Assembly (NCBI GenBank): GCA_903935335.1
Contig: CAIZRG010000040.1
Location: 1 to 46,454, forward strand
Source of the DNA: Oligoflexia bacterium
Lineage (GTDB): Bacteria; Bdellovibrionota; UBA1018
DNA: 46,454 nucleotides
Direction of reading: 5' to 3'
Position numbers and translations under genes: made by a program. Under the pieces are notes generated by a model. That model was not told the origin of the DNA. It ran no database searches and saw only the letters and a list, made by a program, of their open reading frames with translations. Shown here in pieces: positions 1 through 10,722 of the stretch; the stretch's first letter is position 1, and every line of letters starts with the position of its first letter.

Positions 1-1
1 A

Positions 2-70
2 AAAGGTAATTGTGTTAAGGGTGGAGAGAAAGTAGCCCAAGTGATAGAAACTTCAGAAATTCGCGATTAG
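2..70 (+). CDS. 3' end of a truncated unidentified gene
   Basis: The frame starting at base 2 is open from the contig edge to a TAG at 68-70 and gives a 22-residue tail ending VIETSEIRD. The composition (charged, no low-complexity run) is protein-like, and it stops 10 bp before the convergent gene at 81. This could be the C-terminus of a gene cut by the contig edge, but the stretch is short enough to be chance. The product cannot be named. Confidence 0.3.
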   Translation, partial: KGNCVKGGEKVAQVIETSEIRD

Positions 71-80
71 GTGGTCCGGT

Positions 81-557
81 TTAATAGGGGCAACTCCAAT
101 AATAAAGTCTTCGAATCTTATGTTGAGATGAGAAAGGATCTATCGTGACTGAACTATAAAAATGAGAAACCCCTAAAAAGGTTTTAAAATTTGAATATAG
201 CTTCCCAAAGTAAGCTTCTGTAAAATCAAAATCAACGACTTTCATCACTCTTTCATATCGTTGATTAGTAACTCTAAGACCTTCTTTTAGTTGATTCAAA
301 AAAATTTCTTGGTAATTCTTTTGAATTTTTTTTGTTGATTTAAATTTAAATCCAGAAATAAAGACAAGCTCTGAATACCGATCTGAAAGAGGAATGGATT
401 CATTTTCAATTAAATTGATGATTTCATTATTTAGCTTCACTCTACTTTCAACAAAACTCAAAGCATAAGAGAGGCTATCTTCTACATTAACTCTAGCTTC
501 TATTCGATTTACACTAAAAATAACTAAAATAGAAATTACCCATAAAAATTTAACCAT
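81..557 (-). CDS. Small secreted protein of unknown function
   Basis: I do not recognise a family. The 158-residue protein starts with a clear export signal: MVKF, a hydrophobic core LWVISILVIFSV, and a probable cleavage near RIEA-RV. The mature part is about 135 residues, mostly predicted helical and charged, with one cysteine near the C-terminus (WSCPY end), so it is likely periplasmic or secreted. No Shine-Dalgarno is visible before the ATG; the upstream bases are AT-rich and contain one copy of a 32-bp repeat also found before the divergent gene at 839. That shared element suggests the two genes answer to the same regulator (inference). Confidence 0.6.
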   Translation of the reverse strand: MVKFLWVISILVIFSVNRIEARVNVEDSLSYALSFVESRVKLNNEIINLIENESIPLSDRYSELVFISGFKFKSTKKIQKNYQEIFLNQLKEGLRVTNQRYERVMKVVDFDFTEAYFGKLYSNFKTFLGVSHFYSSVTIDPFSSQHKIRRLYYWSCPY

Positions 558-564
558 TATTTAT

Positions 565-596
565 AAGATATATATCGTATTTTTTATTTAAGTCAA
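565..596 (+). repeat. 32-bp imperfect direct repeat, copy 1
   Basis: This copy matches 718-749 at 28 of 32 positions in the same orientation. It includes AGATATATATCG, a one-mismatch version of the palindrome in copy 2, followed by a shared ATTTAAGTCAA tail. It lies 8-39 bp upstream of the minus-strand gene starting at 557, where an operator or promoter would sit. The rest of the 558-838 gap is AT-rich, and I see no further gene in it. Confidence 0.6.
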
Positions 597-717
597 ATAA
601 ACAGCCTTCAAACTCTTTTAGGTGGACTTTTTCTTATCGTTTAATGAGTTCAATAAGCAATGAAATGAATAAATCACGAACACTATGTCATGAATTATAA
701 AATTTAAATATCATTTT

Positions 718-749
718 ACGATACATATCGTGTTTTGTATTTAAGTCAA
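718..749 (+). repeat. 32-bp imperfect direct repeat, copy 2, with palindrome
   Basis: This copy carries CGATACATATCG at 719-730, a perfect 5-bp inverted repeat (CGATA/TATCG) around a 2-bp centre, the size of a homodimeric regulator site. It lies about 90 bp upstream of the ATG at 839 and shares an ATTTAAGTCAA tail with copy 1. A transcription-factor binding function is inferred from symmetry and position only. Confidence 0.6.
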
Positions 750-838
750 TTTTAAAAATTTTTGCTCTAATATACTTTTTTCTACTTTAAAAACTAAATA
801 AGTTGCGATATGAAATTTCAAGAGAGGAAACAATACAT

Positions 839-1492
839 ATGAACCAAAATCGAATGTATATTAAAATTTTTTTATTGACCTTAGCTATGATAATTCCCTC
901 ACAGAACTCCTTTGCAGTGATTAGAGATCATGACACTGTAAATCCTAACAACAATCCCCAGGTAGTCGAGGAATCGCCCATAACAACAGATGATCCGACG
1001 ACCCTAACGGATTCTGCCACAAATGAAAAATTAGACACACCATTTCAAACACCTGTTGAACTGACTTTAGTCTGTCGAGATGAAATCTGTAGCTGACTCA
1101 GAAATGATAGAGGTTGCCTAGGAAACTGCAAAAATGCAGGAGTGAGTTCTCTCCAAGTAATTCAATCATCTGACGGAAACCTTAGCCTGCAAGGCACAAT
1201 CTGGACAAATACCCATCAACAAGTCAACCTTCCATTTGTGGGAGTAACCGATCTTTACGGAGGACAAATCCCAAGTGATCCAGAGTCTGGAACTGGAGCA
1301 GGGTTTTTAAAGCTTGAATTTAATCATCCTCTAATTTTTTCTGAATCAACCTGGAAATTGGATCCAAGCTCTGAGATTCCTCAAATCGAAAAAACATTTA
1401 TAACACTCGGAGTACCAAAAACTGTAAAAATTGACATTGGTGAAATATTCAACGAGCATATTGCACCTCACTTAAATTCAATTCAGCAATAA
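839..1492 (+). pseudogene. Secreted protein gene split by an in-frame TGA
   Basis: The preferred start is the ATG at 839, with AGAGGA at 823-828; an in-frame TTG at 803 is less likely. The product begins MNQNRMYIKIFLLTLAM with cleavage near SFA-VIRD, a typical signal peptide. The frame stops at TGA 1094-1096 just after CRDEICS, but the same frame stays open beyond it for about 130 codons to TAA at 1490-1492. The region just after the stop (RGCLGNCKNAG) adds two more cysteines, so the parts read as one protein of about 217 codons. The second part could restart at GTG 1142. A nonsense mutation, an assembly error, or two real short genes are all possible; a one-base change to TGG, CGA or GGA would restore it. 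No family is recognised. The mature N-terminus is rich in Asn, Thr and Pro. Confidence 0.6.
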
Positions 1493-1518
1493 ACTTGAAT
1501 TTTCATGAATTTGAACGG

Positions 1519-1573
1519 AACTCAGCCACAATCTTATCCATTTATGGGGAGGATTGTGACTGAGTTTCTCAGT
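1519..1573. terminator. Strong hairpin between convergent genes, with an alternative stem
   Basis: Bases 1519-1533 pair with 1552-1566 (14 of 15 pairs, one C/A mismatch), and the loop holds a further CCA/TGG stem at 1538-1547. The right arm can instead fold as ACTGAG-TTT-CTCAGT (1559-1573), which excludes the long stem. The element sits between the ends of two convergent genes, so a bidirectional terminator is the simplest reading. Neither side has a good T-run, so it is not a textbook intrinsic terminator. Confidence 0.55.
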
Positions 1574-1647
1574 TCGATTCCAACGAGAAAAGATAAGTTT
1601 TCAGCTCAAATCATTCAAAACCCAAGGAAACGATTTTTTCCCTAATA

Positions 1648-2178
1648 TCACTTCGTCCATAAGGAAGAGTCCAAAGCCATTCCTTTTTCAAGTGCATCTT
1701 GAAATGCCTTCAATCGAAGGACCTGTTTCTCTCGTACATTGACCAATTGAGCACTTTGATCTTCCTTTTTTTTATTTTTTTCCTGGATCAAGAGATTTTT
1801 TAAATTCTCCCTGCGGACTATAAAGTCCTGAATATAGGATCTTCGTTCAGGCCCGTGAGTATGAGTCTTAAAGAACTGATGCCGAGCTTTATCTTCATTT
1901 TTTTTCCATTCTTTTTCATGAGATTCCTGAGAAATCTTAAGCTCTTTTAACTCTATTTTATGCCGATTTTCCACAGCTTTGATCTCAGCTCTTTGTACCT
2001 GAATCAAGTCACGTATGAGAATATTCTTGTTCACAGTAGAACCCAAGGACTCCATTTTTTTTGTAAGCTGTGGATTCACTTGAGCTCCATCTCTCAAGTG
2101 AGAGTCGACCTCAAGAGCTGAAGCTAGAAAAGAGAAACTTGCCCCCAGTAAAATAAACAAGCTCACTCCTATTTTCAT
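1648..2178 (-). CDS. Secreted coiled-coil protein coupled to recJ
   Basis: The protein is about 176 residues and I do not recognise its family. Residues 1-22 (MKIGVSLFILLGASFSFLAS) form a signal peptide; the rest is almost wholly helical, rich in Lys, Glu, Gln and Arg, and probably coiled coil, with a short HTHGPERR interruption. I chose the ATG at 2178 because AGGTGG lies six bases before it; an in-frame TTG at 2193 would overlap recJ. With the chosen start the gene begins one base after the recJ stop, so it should be translated from the recJ message. A periplasmic structural or chaperone-like role is possible, but nothing specific shows it. Confidence 0.75.
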   Translation of the reverse strand: MKIGVSLFILLGASFSFLASALEVDSHLRDGAQVNPQLTKKMESLGSTVNKNILIRDLIQVQRAEIKAVENRHKIELKELKISQESHEKEWKKNEDKARHQFFKTHTHGPERRSYIQDFIVRRENLKNLLIQEKNKKKEDQSAQLVNVREKQVLRLKAFQDALEKGMALDSSLWTK

Positions 2179-2179
2179 T

Positions 2180-3985
2180 TCATCCCACCTCAATCGATCT
2201 CCAATCCCTGACCCTCAAAGTCGGAGTCATTTGACCTCGAAACCGGTTCAATTCAGGAACCGCTGCCCACTCTCTTCCTCCTGCCATGAGTTCACCGGAA
2301 AGAATATCTTCTCTCTCAGCCGCATGAAACCAGATGGCTTCAATCTCAGATCCCTGCTTCAAAGAAGCTCCCCCCTCAAAAGCCGCTAAACTCAACTTGA
2401 GATGGCGTCCCTTTAAAACTCGGTGGTGTTTTACTTTTGCTGTTACCGTAAAAACAGGTTCAGGATTTCCAGGACCAAACGGCCCTAGCCGCTCCAGTTC
2501 CTGTAGATTTTGAACACTGAACTCCTCTAAAGAACAGGCCCCTTCAACAAATAAGGCGCCTCCCTGACTATCAAACTCAATCTTCTCAAGGGCTTGATCA
2601 AAAGCTTTTACAAATTCCTCCACTCGATCCAAACTTAGGGATAAACCCGCAGCATGTCGATGCCCACCAAACCCAATTAACGTAGAAGAACACGCTCGCA
2701 AAGCAGCTAGCACATCTTTTCCACCAAAAGACCTCACACTTCCCTTGCCTAAGTCCTCTCGAAGAGCAATGACGGCTGCAGGCTTACGAAACGTCTCAGT
2801 CACCCGAGAAGCAACAATCCCTACGACTCCCTCATGCCATTTAGAATCAGCCACTACAATTCCATTTCGATACTTCCCTTGAGCTAAACCTTGCTCAACT
2901 CGAATCCGAATCTCATCCCAAATTTGATTTTGAATGATCGCTCTTTCTTCATTCAAACGTTCCAACTCAAAAGCTAAATCAGCAGCACGCAAGGAATCCA
3001 TCGTTGTTAAAAGCTCCAAAGCAAGACTCGCCGATTGCATCCTTCCGGAAGCATTAATCCTAGGACCTAAGACAAATCCCAAATGAGAAGGACTGAGGTC
3101 CTTTGATCCTAGACCTGCAGCATCCATTAAAGCCTTGACCCCAGGCTTCTGAGAGTGCTTTAAAACCTCTAACCCGTATCTCACTAAGATCCGATTGTCT
3201 CCAATGAGTGGAACCATATCTGCTGCTGTAGCGATCACTACCAAATCTAAATGCTTTTTCAGATTCGGTTCCCCTCCCTGTAAGAACCAACCCTCTTGCC
3301 GCCCCCGAGACCTTAAAGCCATTGCTAGGTAAAAAGCTAAACCACACCCACAAAGCTGCTTGAGACCACTCTCGCAATCTGCTCTTTGAGGATTAATGAC
3401 AGAATGAGCAGGAGGAAGACCCTTCCCTAAATCAAGTTGATGATGATCTACAATAATGAGCTCAAGACCTAGTTCCTGAGCTCGACTGGCCGCCTCAAAA
3501 CTGGTAATCCCACAATCCACCGTCACTAAAACATGAACCCCCTCTTGAACGGCCGCTTCTACGGCCCCAATGTTTAACCCATAACCGTCTTTAAAACGAT
3601 CTGGCTGTCTGACATCAATGTTTTTTAATTCAAATCCGAATTCATGAAACATCCAAAATAAAAGTGCAGCCCCTGTGGTTCCATCCACATCATAGTCGCC
3701 AAAAATTCGAATTCTCTCAGATTTGTTTCGGGACTGGACCAATCGATCCACTGCCCGATCCATATCTCGGATCTGAAAAGGATGGGTCAGATTTTCAAAG
3801 CGAGGACACAAATAAGCTTCAATCGCAGCAGCCGTCTCCAACCCCCTTAAAACACAAACTCGAAGAGTCAGAGTGGATAATCCTGTCTGCCTCTTTAAAT
3901 CCTGAATTAAAATACCCCACTCCGCCTCCGTTCTGCCTGTCTGATCCCTTAGATTCCACTGCCTTGGCTGCGAATGGTTCTTCAT
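2180..3985 (-). CDS. recJ: Single-stranded-DNA exonuclease RecJ
   Basis: RecJ degrades single-stranded DNA 5' to 3' in recombination and mismatch or base-excision repair in the cytoplasm. The 601-residue protein (family about 570) shows the DHH phosphoesterase motifs in order: GDYDVDGTTGA near residue 97, VTVDCGIT, then IIVDHHQ, giving the metal-binding aspartates and histidines. The DHHA1 motif GFGGHRHAAGLSL follows near residue 430, then an OB-fold-like C-terminus. The ATG at 3985 is preceded by a tandem duplicated TTGAAAGGA (minus strand; 3991-4008 on plus), so two Shine-Dalgarno-like cores are present, the nearer with about five bases of spacing. It follows secF by 47 bp, and the next gene starts one base after its stop. 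Confidence 0.95.
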   Translation of the reverse strand: MKNHSQPRQWNLRDQTGRTEAEWGILIQDLKRQTGLSTLTLRVCVLRGLETAAAIEAYLCPRFENLTHPFQIRDMDRAVDRLVQSRNKSERIRIFGDYDVDGTTGAALLFWMFHEFGFELKNIDVRQPDRFKDGYGLNIGAVEAAVQEGVHVLVTVDCGITSFEAASRAQELGLELIIVDHHQLDLGKGLPPAHSVINPQRADCESGLKQLCGCGLAFYLAMALRSRGRQEGWFLQGGEPNLKKHLDLVVIATAADMVPLIGDNRILVRYGLEVLKHSQKPGVKALMDAAGLGSKDLSPSHLGFVLGPRINASGRMQSASLALELLTTMDSLRAADLAFELERLNEERAIIQNQIWDEIRIRVEQGLAQGKYRNGIVVADSKWHEGVVGIVASRVTETFRKPAAVIALREDLGKGSVRSFGGKDVLAALRACSSTLIGFGGHRHAAGLSLSLDRVEEFVKAFDQALEKIEFDSQGGALFVEGACSLEEFSVQNLQELERLGPFGPGNPEPVFTVTAKVKHHRVLKGRHLKLSLAAFEGGASLKQGSEIEAIWFHAAEREDILSGELMAGGREWAAVPELNRFRGQMTPTLRVRDWRSIEVG

Positions 3986-3990
3986 CTCAT

Positions 3991-4008
3991 TCCTTTCAAT
4001 CCTTTCAA
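3991..4008 (-). repeat. Tandem 9-bp repeat forming two ribosome-site cores before recJ
   Basis: TCCTTTCAA occurs twice head to tail on the plus strand, read as TTGAAAGGA twice by the recJ message. Each unit holds AAAGGA, a Shine-Dalgarno-like core. The nearer core is about five bases from the start codon and the farther about fourteen. Confidence 0.6.
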
Positions 4009-4032
4009 CCCCTTCCCCCGACTCAAAGTTTT

Positions 4033-5004
4033 TTATTGAAACTTGGGCTCAGGTCGAACTACTCTCTTTTTCTTGCTAGGCTTAGACTTCAGCTTTTTAG
4101 TCTGATTCTCATGGTAATGAGCAATAATAATCACCATTGAACTTGCAATAAAGATGGAAGAATAAGTTCCAACTAAAATCCCAACCATCAAAGTAAAGGC
4201 AAAATCTTCAATCACCTTTCCACCCAAAAGCCATAGGGCAAAAACAGTGATAAAAGTGGAAAGCGATGTCAAAAGAGTTCGACCTAGTGTTTCGTTGATG
4301 GCTCGATTCACTGCCTTTTCAATTGAAAGCTCTGGATGTTGATGAATGGTCTCTCTCACTCGATCATACACAATAATAGTATCGTTATTAGAATACCCAA
4401 TCAAAGCCAATAAAGCTGCTAAAATTTGAAGATCAAACTGTTTTTGAGTCAAAATAAAAATACCCAAAGTGAGCATCGTATCGTGAAAAAGGGCAACTAC
4501 AGCCCCCGGCGAATACCGATAATCAAATCGAATCGTTACATAGATTAAGATGCACACGAGTGCATAAAACATGGATAAGAAACCACTCATTCGTAAAGAA
4601 CTACCCGCTGCAGGCCCAACCACATCGACCCTCTGAATCTCAAACTCAGTTGTCTTCAACGATTTCCCTAAAATCCCTTCCACCTGTTTAGCAACCAAGT
4701 TAAGAGACTTCTCCTCACCTTGAGCTTTAATCAAATATTGACTAGCAACAGGAAGACCGATCTGCTGGACCTTCAGCCCTTTCATTCCTCCTTTTTCAAG
4801 CTCATCTCTTAACTTTCCAATGTCCCATTTTTCAGGAACATGGAGTTGAACTTCAGCTCCACCTGTAAAATCAATGCCGTAATTCAAACCTTTGGTGAGT
4901 AAAAGAAGGAAAGTACCCAGAATGGCTACGACCGAAAGTCCCATCCAAATTCTACGCTTTCCCACAAAGTCAATTTGGATCCCTGGTCGAATCAGTTCCA
5001 ACAT
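4033..5004 (-). CDS. secF: Protein translocase subunit SecF
   Basis: SecF pairs with SecD in the inner membrane and uses the proton gradient to help pull proteins through SecYEG. The 323 residues start with a cytoplasmic segment and one membrane span (MGLSVVAILGTFLLLL), then the family motif GLNYGIDFTGG, a periplasmic domain of about 100 residues, and five more C-terminal spans. The conserved IGYSNNDTIIVYDRVRE segment is the SecF form of the SecD/SecF signature. Length matches the family. It lies 17 bp after secD; AAAGGA sits about eleven bases before the ATG. The C-terminal tail is very basic (KSKPSKKKRVVR). Confidence 0.96.
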   Translation of the reverse strand: MLELIRPGIQIDFVGKRRIWMGLSVVAILGTFLLLLTKGLNYGIDFTGGAEVQLHVPEKWDIGKLRDELEKGGMKGLKVQQIGLPVASQYLIKAQGEEKSLNLVAKQVEGILGKSLKTTEFEIQRVDVVGPAAGSSLRMSGFLSMFYALVCILIYVTIRFDYRYSPGAVVALFHDTMLTLGIFILTQKQFDLQILAALLALIGYSNNDTIIVYDRVRETIHQHPELSIEKAVNRAINETLGRTLLTSLSTFITVFALWLLGGKVIEDFAFTLMVGILVGTYSSIFIASSMVIIIAHYHENQTKKLKSKPSKKKRVVRPEPKFQ

Positions 5005-5021
5005 GTCTTAAGTTCCTTTCA

Positions 5022-6743
5022 TTAGATGCTTAAAGTCTGAGCTCCACGATCTTCAAGTCGCTTTAAATAAAGATCGAAAATCAGTCTGCATACAAAGACA
5101 GCCGTAAAAACAGTGGTGACAATTCCAATGAGCAATGTCACTGCAAATCCCTTAATCGGACCTGTCCCGTATAGGAGAAGAACAATCGCAGCAAATGCAT
5201 TGGTCACGTTGGCATCTAAAATAGTACGAAACGCCTTTTGAAAACCTGCTTCTACAGCCCCCGAAGGACGTTTTCCTAAACGAAGCTCCTCACGAATTCG
5301 TTCGTAAATCACTACGTTCGAATCTACAGCAATTCCAACGGTAAGAGCAATCCCAGCAATTCCAGGAAGAGTCAATGTCGCCTCTAATCCCACTAAAGAC
5401 GCTAAAACAAAAAGCACATTCAGCAAGAGAGAAAACACGGCAATCAAACCACTGACTTGGTAGTAAATCGCAACAAAAATAAAGACGACTAAACTCCCAA
5501 TCAAGCTAGCCATTGCGCCTTTATGAATCGAATCCTGTCCAAGAGAAGGACCCACTACGCGCTGCTCTAAAAACTCAAGCTGAGCGGGAAGAGCGCCCGC
5601 ACGAAGAACAATGGCTAGATCTTTCGCTTCCTTCATCATCGACTCAGAGTCTCCTCGACCCAACGTAATCTGCCCTCGACCTCCTCCAATTCGACTTTGA
5701 ATCACAGGAGCAGAATGAATCAAATTATCTAGGACAATGGCCAAACGATGACCGATATTCTCACCCGTTAGTCTTTCAAATTGAGCAGCTCCTCGTGGAT
5801 TGAGTGTAAAACTCACATTAGGATTGCGATTCTCAGGATCCAACTGAACTGTAGCATCCTGAAGATCGTCACCTGTGACATCGACTTTTGAATGCAAAAG
5901 ATAAGGAATCCGAACCCCTTCAGACCCAGATCCTACCCTCGATCTTTCAAACGCAATTTCATGATTCTCTGGAATCTTGCTTCGAGCTAACTCGTTGAGC
6001 TTACGAACATAATCTGAAAATTTTTGACCTTCCTTAAAGGAAAGCTTTTGATCTTTTTCAATCTCAGTAATCAGAGTCGACAATTGAGCCGAAGTCATCG
6101 ATTGATCATCTACCATTTTGAACTCAAGCTTTGCCGTTCTTCCAATCAGGTCTTTAGCTCGATCAATCTCTTTCACACCAGGAAGCTCTACAACTACTCG
6201 ATCTGTTCCCTGACTGACAATAGAAGGTTCGGATACTCCAAATTCATCAATCCGGTTGCGAATCACCTCGATACTTTGATTCAATGTCTTTTCTCGGACT
6301 TCGTTCCGATAGTCATGCGATAACCCCAGTTCAAAATGACCTGGGCTCTCTCCAGCCAAGCGAAGAGTCCAGTACTCCTTTTTTAAGATCTGATAAAAAT
6401 CCTGCCTCTGAGCCGCATTAAAATTCACTGTAATTCGTGGATCATCTGCAGGAACCCCTTCCCTTAAGGGTTTTACATCAGAAACTGTAATCCCCTTTTC
6501 CTTAAGCCGATCCTTCAAGCTAGAAGACTGTCTCTCAACCACATCTCGGTAGACTTTATCAAAATCTACACCGAGCACTAAATACAGGCCTCCTTGAAGA
6601 TCCAATCCTAAGTTCATTTTTTGTTTAAAAGGAAACTTTGATTTCTCTGGATCCAGATTAGAAATCGTTGGATAGATGTATCCTAAGGATAGGATCACCA
6701 TCAATGCAAGAAAGAGAAACTTCCCCCACCAAGATCGAGACAT
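5022..6743 (-). CDS. secD: Protein translocase subunit SecD
   Basis: SecD is the larger half of the SecDF proton-driven translocation motor. The 573-residue protein has an N-terminal span (FLFLALMVILSLGYIYP), the motif MNLGLDLQGGLYLVLGVD near residue 42, a large periplasmic domain with the VIRNRIDEFGVSEP segment and P1-type beta domains, and five C-terminal spans carrying GIALTVGIAVDSNVVIYERI. All are typical, and the length is normal. It follows yajC by 46 bp and precedes secF by 17 bp, the standard yajC-secD-secF order. Confidence 0.97.
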   Translation of the reverse strand: MSRSWWGKFLFLALMVILSLGYIYPTISNLDPEKSKFPFKQKMNLGLDLQGGLYLVLGVDFDKVYRDVVERQSSSLKDRLKEKGITVSDVKPLREGVPADDPRITVNFNAAQRQDFYQILKKEYWTLRLAGESPGHFELGLSHDYRNEVREKTLNQSIEVIRNRIDEFGVSEPSIVSQGTDRVVVELPGVKEIDRAKDLIGRTAKLEFKMVDDQSMTSAQLSTLITEIEKDQKLSFKEGQKFSDYVRKLNELARSKIPENHEIAFERSRVGSGSEGVRIPYLLHSKVDVTGDDLQDATVQLDPENRNPNVSFTLNPRGAAQFERLTGENIGHRLAIVLDNLIHSAPVIQSRIGGGRGQITLGRGDSESMMKEAKDLAIVLRAGALPAQLEFLEQRVVGPSLGQDSIHKGAMASLIGSLVVFIFVAIYYQVSGLIAVFSLLLNVLFVLASLVGLEATLTLPGIAGIALTVGIAVDSNVVIYERIREELRLGKRPSGAVEAGFQKAFRTILDANVTNAFAAIVLLLYGTGPIKGFAVTLLIGIVTTVFTAVFVCRLIFDLYLKRLEDRGAQTLSI

Positions 6744-6789
6744 ATTCTACCTCTGATTCATATTCAAACGAGTGGACTGACTAAGATCT

Positions 6790-9088
<2,299 letters not shown>

Positions 9089-9113
9089 GCTTGAAGCTAT
9101 AACATAGAATGAA

Positions 9114-10631
9114 CTAAAGGGAATACAAGGGGTAGCCTATCAAAAAATTCCAATAATCCACTTTTGAAGGTTTATTAGTAAAACCCGTTGAATATCCACT
9201 AAAAGAATCAAAAACTCCTGAAATGGGAGTAATCGGAAAATACTGATCCCAAACCTGAAAATCATGCACCGAATCATGCACCAAATCTTGACAGTTCAGA
9301 GGATTTGGAGGGCTAGGAATCGCACTCGCAATTCCCTGAACAGCACAAGCATTTATGTTCACCTGATAGATTTTGGGCAAACTGGGTGGTGAAATCGACC
9401 AAGAGCTCTCTGCATCCCAAGACCGAACGAGGAGTCGAATCCGAGCTTTCACTTCCATCGCATGATCATAACACGTATATTGATAAAAAGGATTTGCATC
9501 AATGGTGAGATACTGAGGTTGAGATGCACTCGTCGGAAAAAACCCGATAGGATAAGTCGTTGTTGCTGGTAAAACCAAAGGAGTAGACGTATTGTTCGAT
9601 AATCGAAAACTATTGGGATAAGTCGTTGGATCATCATAGTTAGGTGAAGAAAAATAATTAGAAGCATAAAGGTTTCCTGTCAGTCCTTTTGAGTGCGGAG
9701 ATGCAATTGTGTAAGTACTATTAATTCCAGTCCCCACTACAAAAAACAAATCCTCCATTGGAAAACCTTGAGTATCAGCCTTCTGTAAATCAACACCTGG
9801 ACCTGCAATACAACTACTCACCGTTCCTCCCCAAGATCCAGTAGAAACTGTCATCAGTGATGAAGTTCCAATCGTGTTGACAAATTGTTGATAATTCCCT
9901 AGGCAGCAGTTGGGTGCGTGATCATAAGGAGGAACTGGAGTTGATACAACGGGAGAAGGAGAAGGCCAAGGAGAGGGAGAAGGAGAAGGATTTGCATAAT
10001 TGGGCCCAGAATAAGTAATATTGTTTTTTGAAAAGTCATAGGGACAAAAAGGAACTCCATGATATGCATTCACTTGATCAGTAATTGCCGCAGTAGCCGA
10101 ATTAACTGTCCAGTAAGAGACATTAGGACCAGCGCCTACTGGGTACCGATAAAACCATGGCAACTTTACCCCTAAATAAGAACACATATTCGAAGGCAAA
10201 TTATGTTGAAGGGTTACTCCATTAAAAAAAAGATCAAGCTCATCGGCCTCGATATAACACAAAATATCTGCTTTTGAAGTTTTAGCATCCGCTGGATCAA
10301 CTCTGCATTCAGCTCCAACAGAATAGCTCCAGCCCACTGAATGCCGAACCAATGAAGTACTTGTTGCTATGTAAGCTACAGGGTTATCTCGATGAACTAA
10401 ATAAGAATAATTAGGATCGGTCACAGCCCTCACATAAAATCCAGCAGTGTCGTCTACTAACCCAACCGGAGGATTTAATTGAGACAAAGGCTGAACATTC
10501 GCCAATCCTGACACTGTCGGTAGTTTTTTTCCACAACCCATATGAAACAAGAAAACAAAGCAAACAGCTAAACATCGAATCGTTCCATTTTTAATACACC
10601 ATGTTTGTTTATAATCGACTATCATGAACAT
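9114..10631 (-). CDS. Large secreted protein with Pro/Ser linker, possibly a lipoprotein
   Basis: I do not recognise a family. The N-terminus has a basic segment and a hydrophobic stretch (CLAVCFVFLFHMGCGKK) ending in a cysteine; HMGC is a poor lipobox match, so lipidation is uncertain. About 200 residues follow, then a repetitive linker with PSPSPSPWPSPSP and VSTPVPP, then a second domain opening with NCCLGNYQQF. The sequence is rich in Tyr, Asn, Ser and Pro and poor in charge, like surface or adhesive proteins. I chose the ATG at 10631; an in-frame TTG at 10646 and an ATG at 10625 are alternatives, none with a good ribosome site. It sits inside a housekeeping run between queA and the hydrolase. 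The linker-plus-cysteine layout recalls the pilins at 25.4-27.7 kb. Confidence 0.75.
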   Translation of the reverse strand: MFMIVDYKQTWCIKNGTIRCLAVCFVFLFHMGCGKKLPTVSGLANVQPLSQLNPPVGLVDDTAGFYVRAVTDPNYSYLVHRDNPVAYIATSTSLVRHSVGWSYSVGAECRVDPADAKTSKADILCYIEADELDLFFNGVTLQHNLPSNMCSYLGVKLPWFYRYPVGAGPNVSYWTVNSATAAITDQVNAYHGVPFCPYDFSKNNITYSGPNYANPSPSPSPWPSPSPVVSTPVPPYDHAPNCCLGNYQQFVNTIGTSSLMTVSTGSWGGTVSSCIAGPGVDLQKADTQGFPMEDLFFVVGTGINSTYTIASPHSKGLTGNLYASNYFSSPNYDDPTTYPNSFRLSNNTSTPLVLPATTTYPIGFFPTSASQPQYLTIDANPFYQYTCYDHAMEVKARIRLLVRSWDAESSWSISPPSLPKIYQVNINACAVQGIASAIPSPPNPLNCQDLVHDSVHDFQVWDQYFPITPISGVFDSFSGYSTGFTNKPSKVDYWNFLIGYPLYSL

Positions 10632-10722
10632 AGGAGCCCATTTCAATAAATTTAATAGAAAGGTTCCTCTCTAGTTTCAAATAATGCTTAAAACTTGTCT
10701 AGTTGTGTCAAAAAAAACACCC

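Noticed and set aside
1094..1141. Selenocysteine readthrough at the in-frame TGA
   Set aside because: I found no convincing SECIS-like hairpin just after the codon and no sel genes in the window; a mutation or error is simpler.
3664..4140. Long plus-strand frame antisense to recJ/secF
   Set aside because: It overlaps strong minus-strand genes fully, has a Ser/Pro/Leu-rich composition and no ribosome site; it is a shadow frame.
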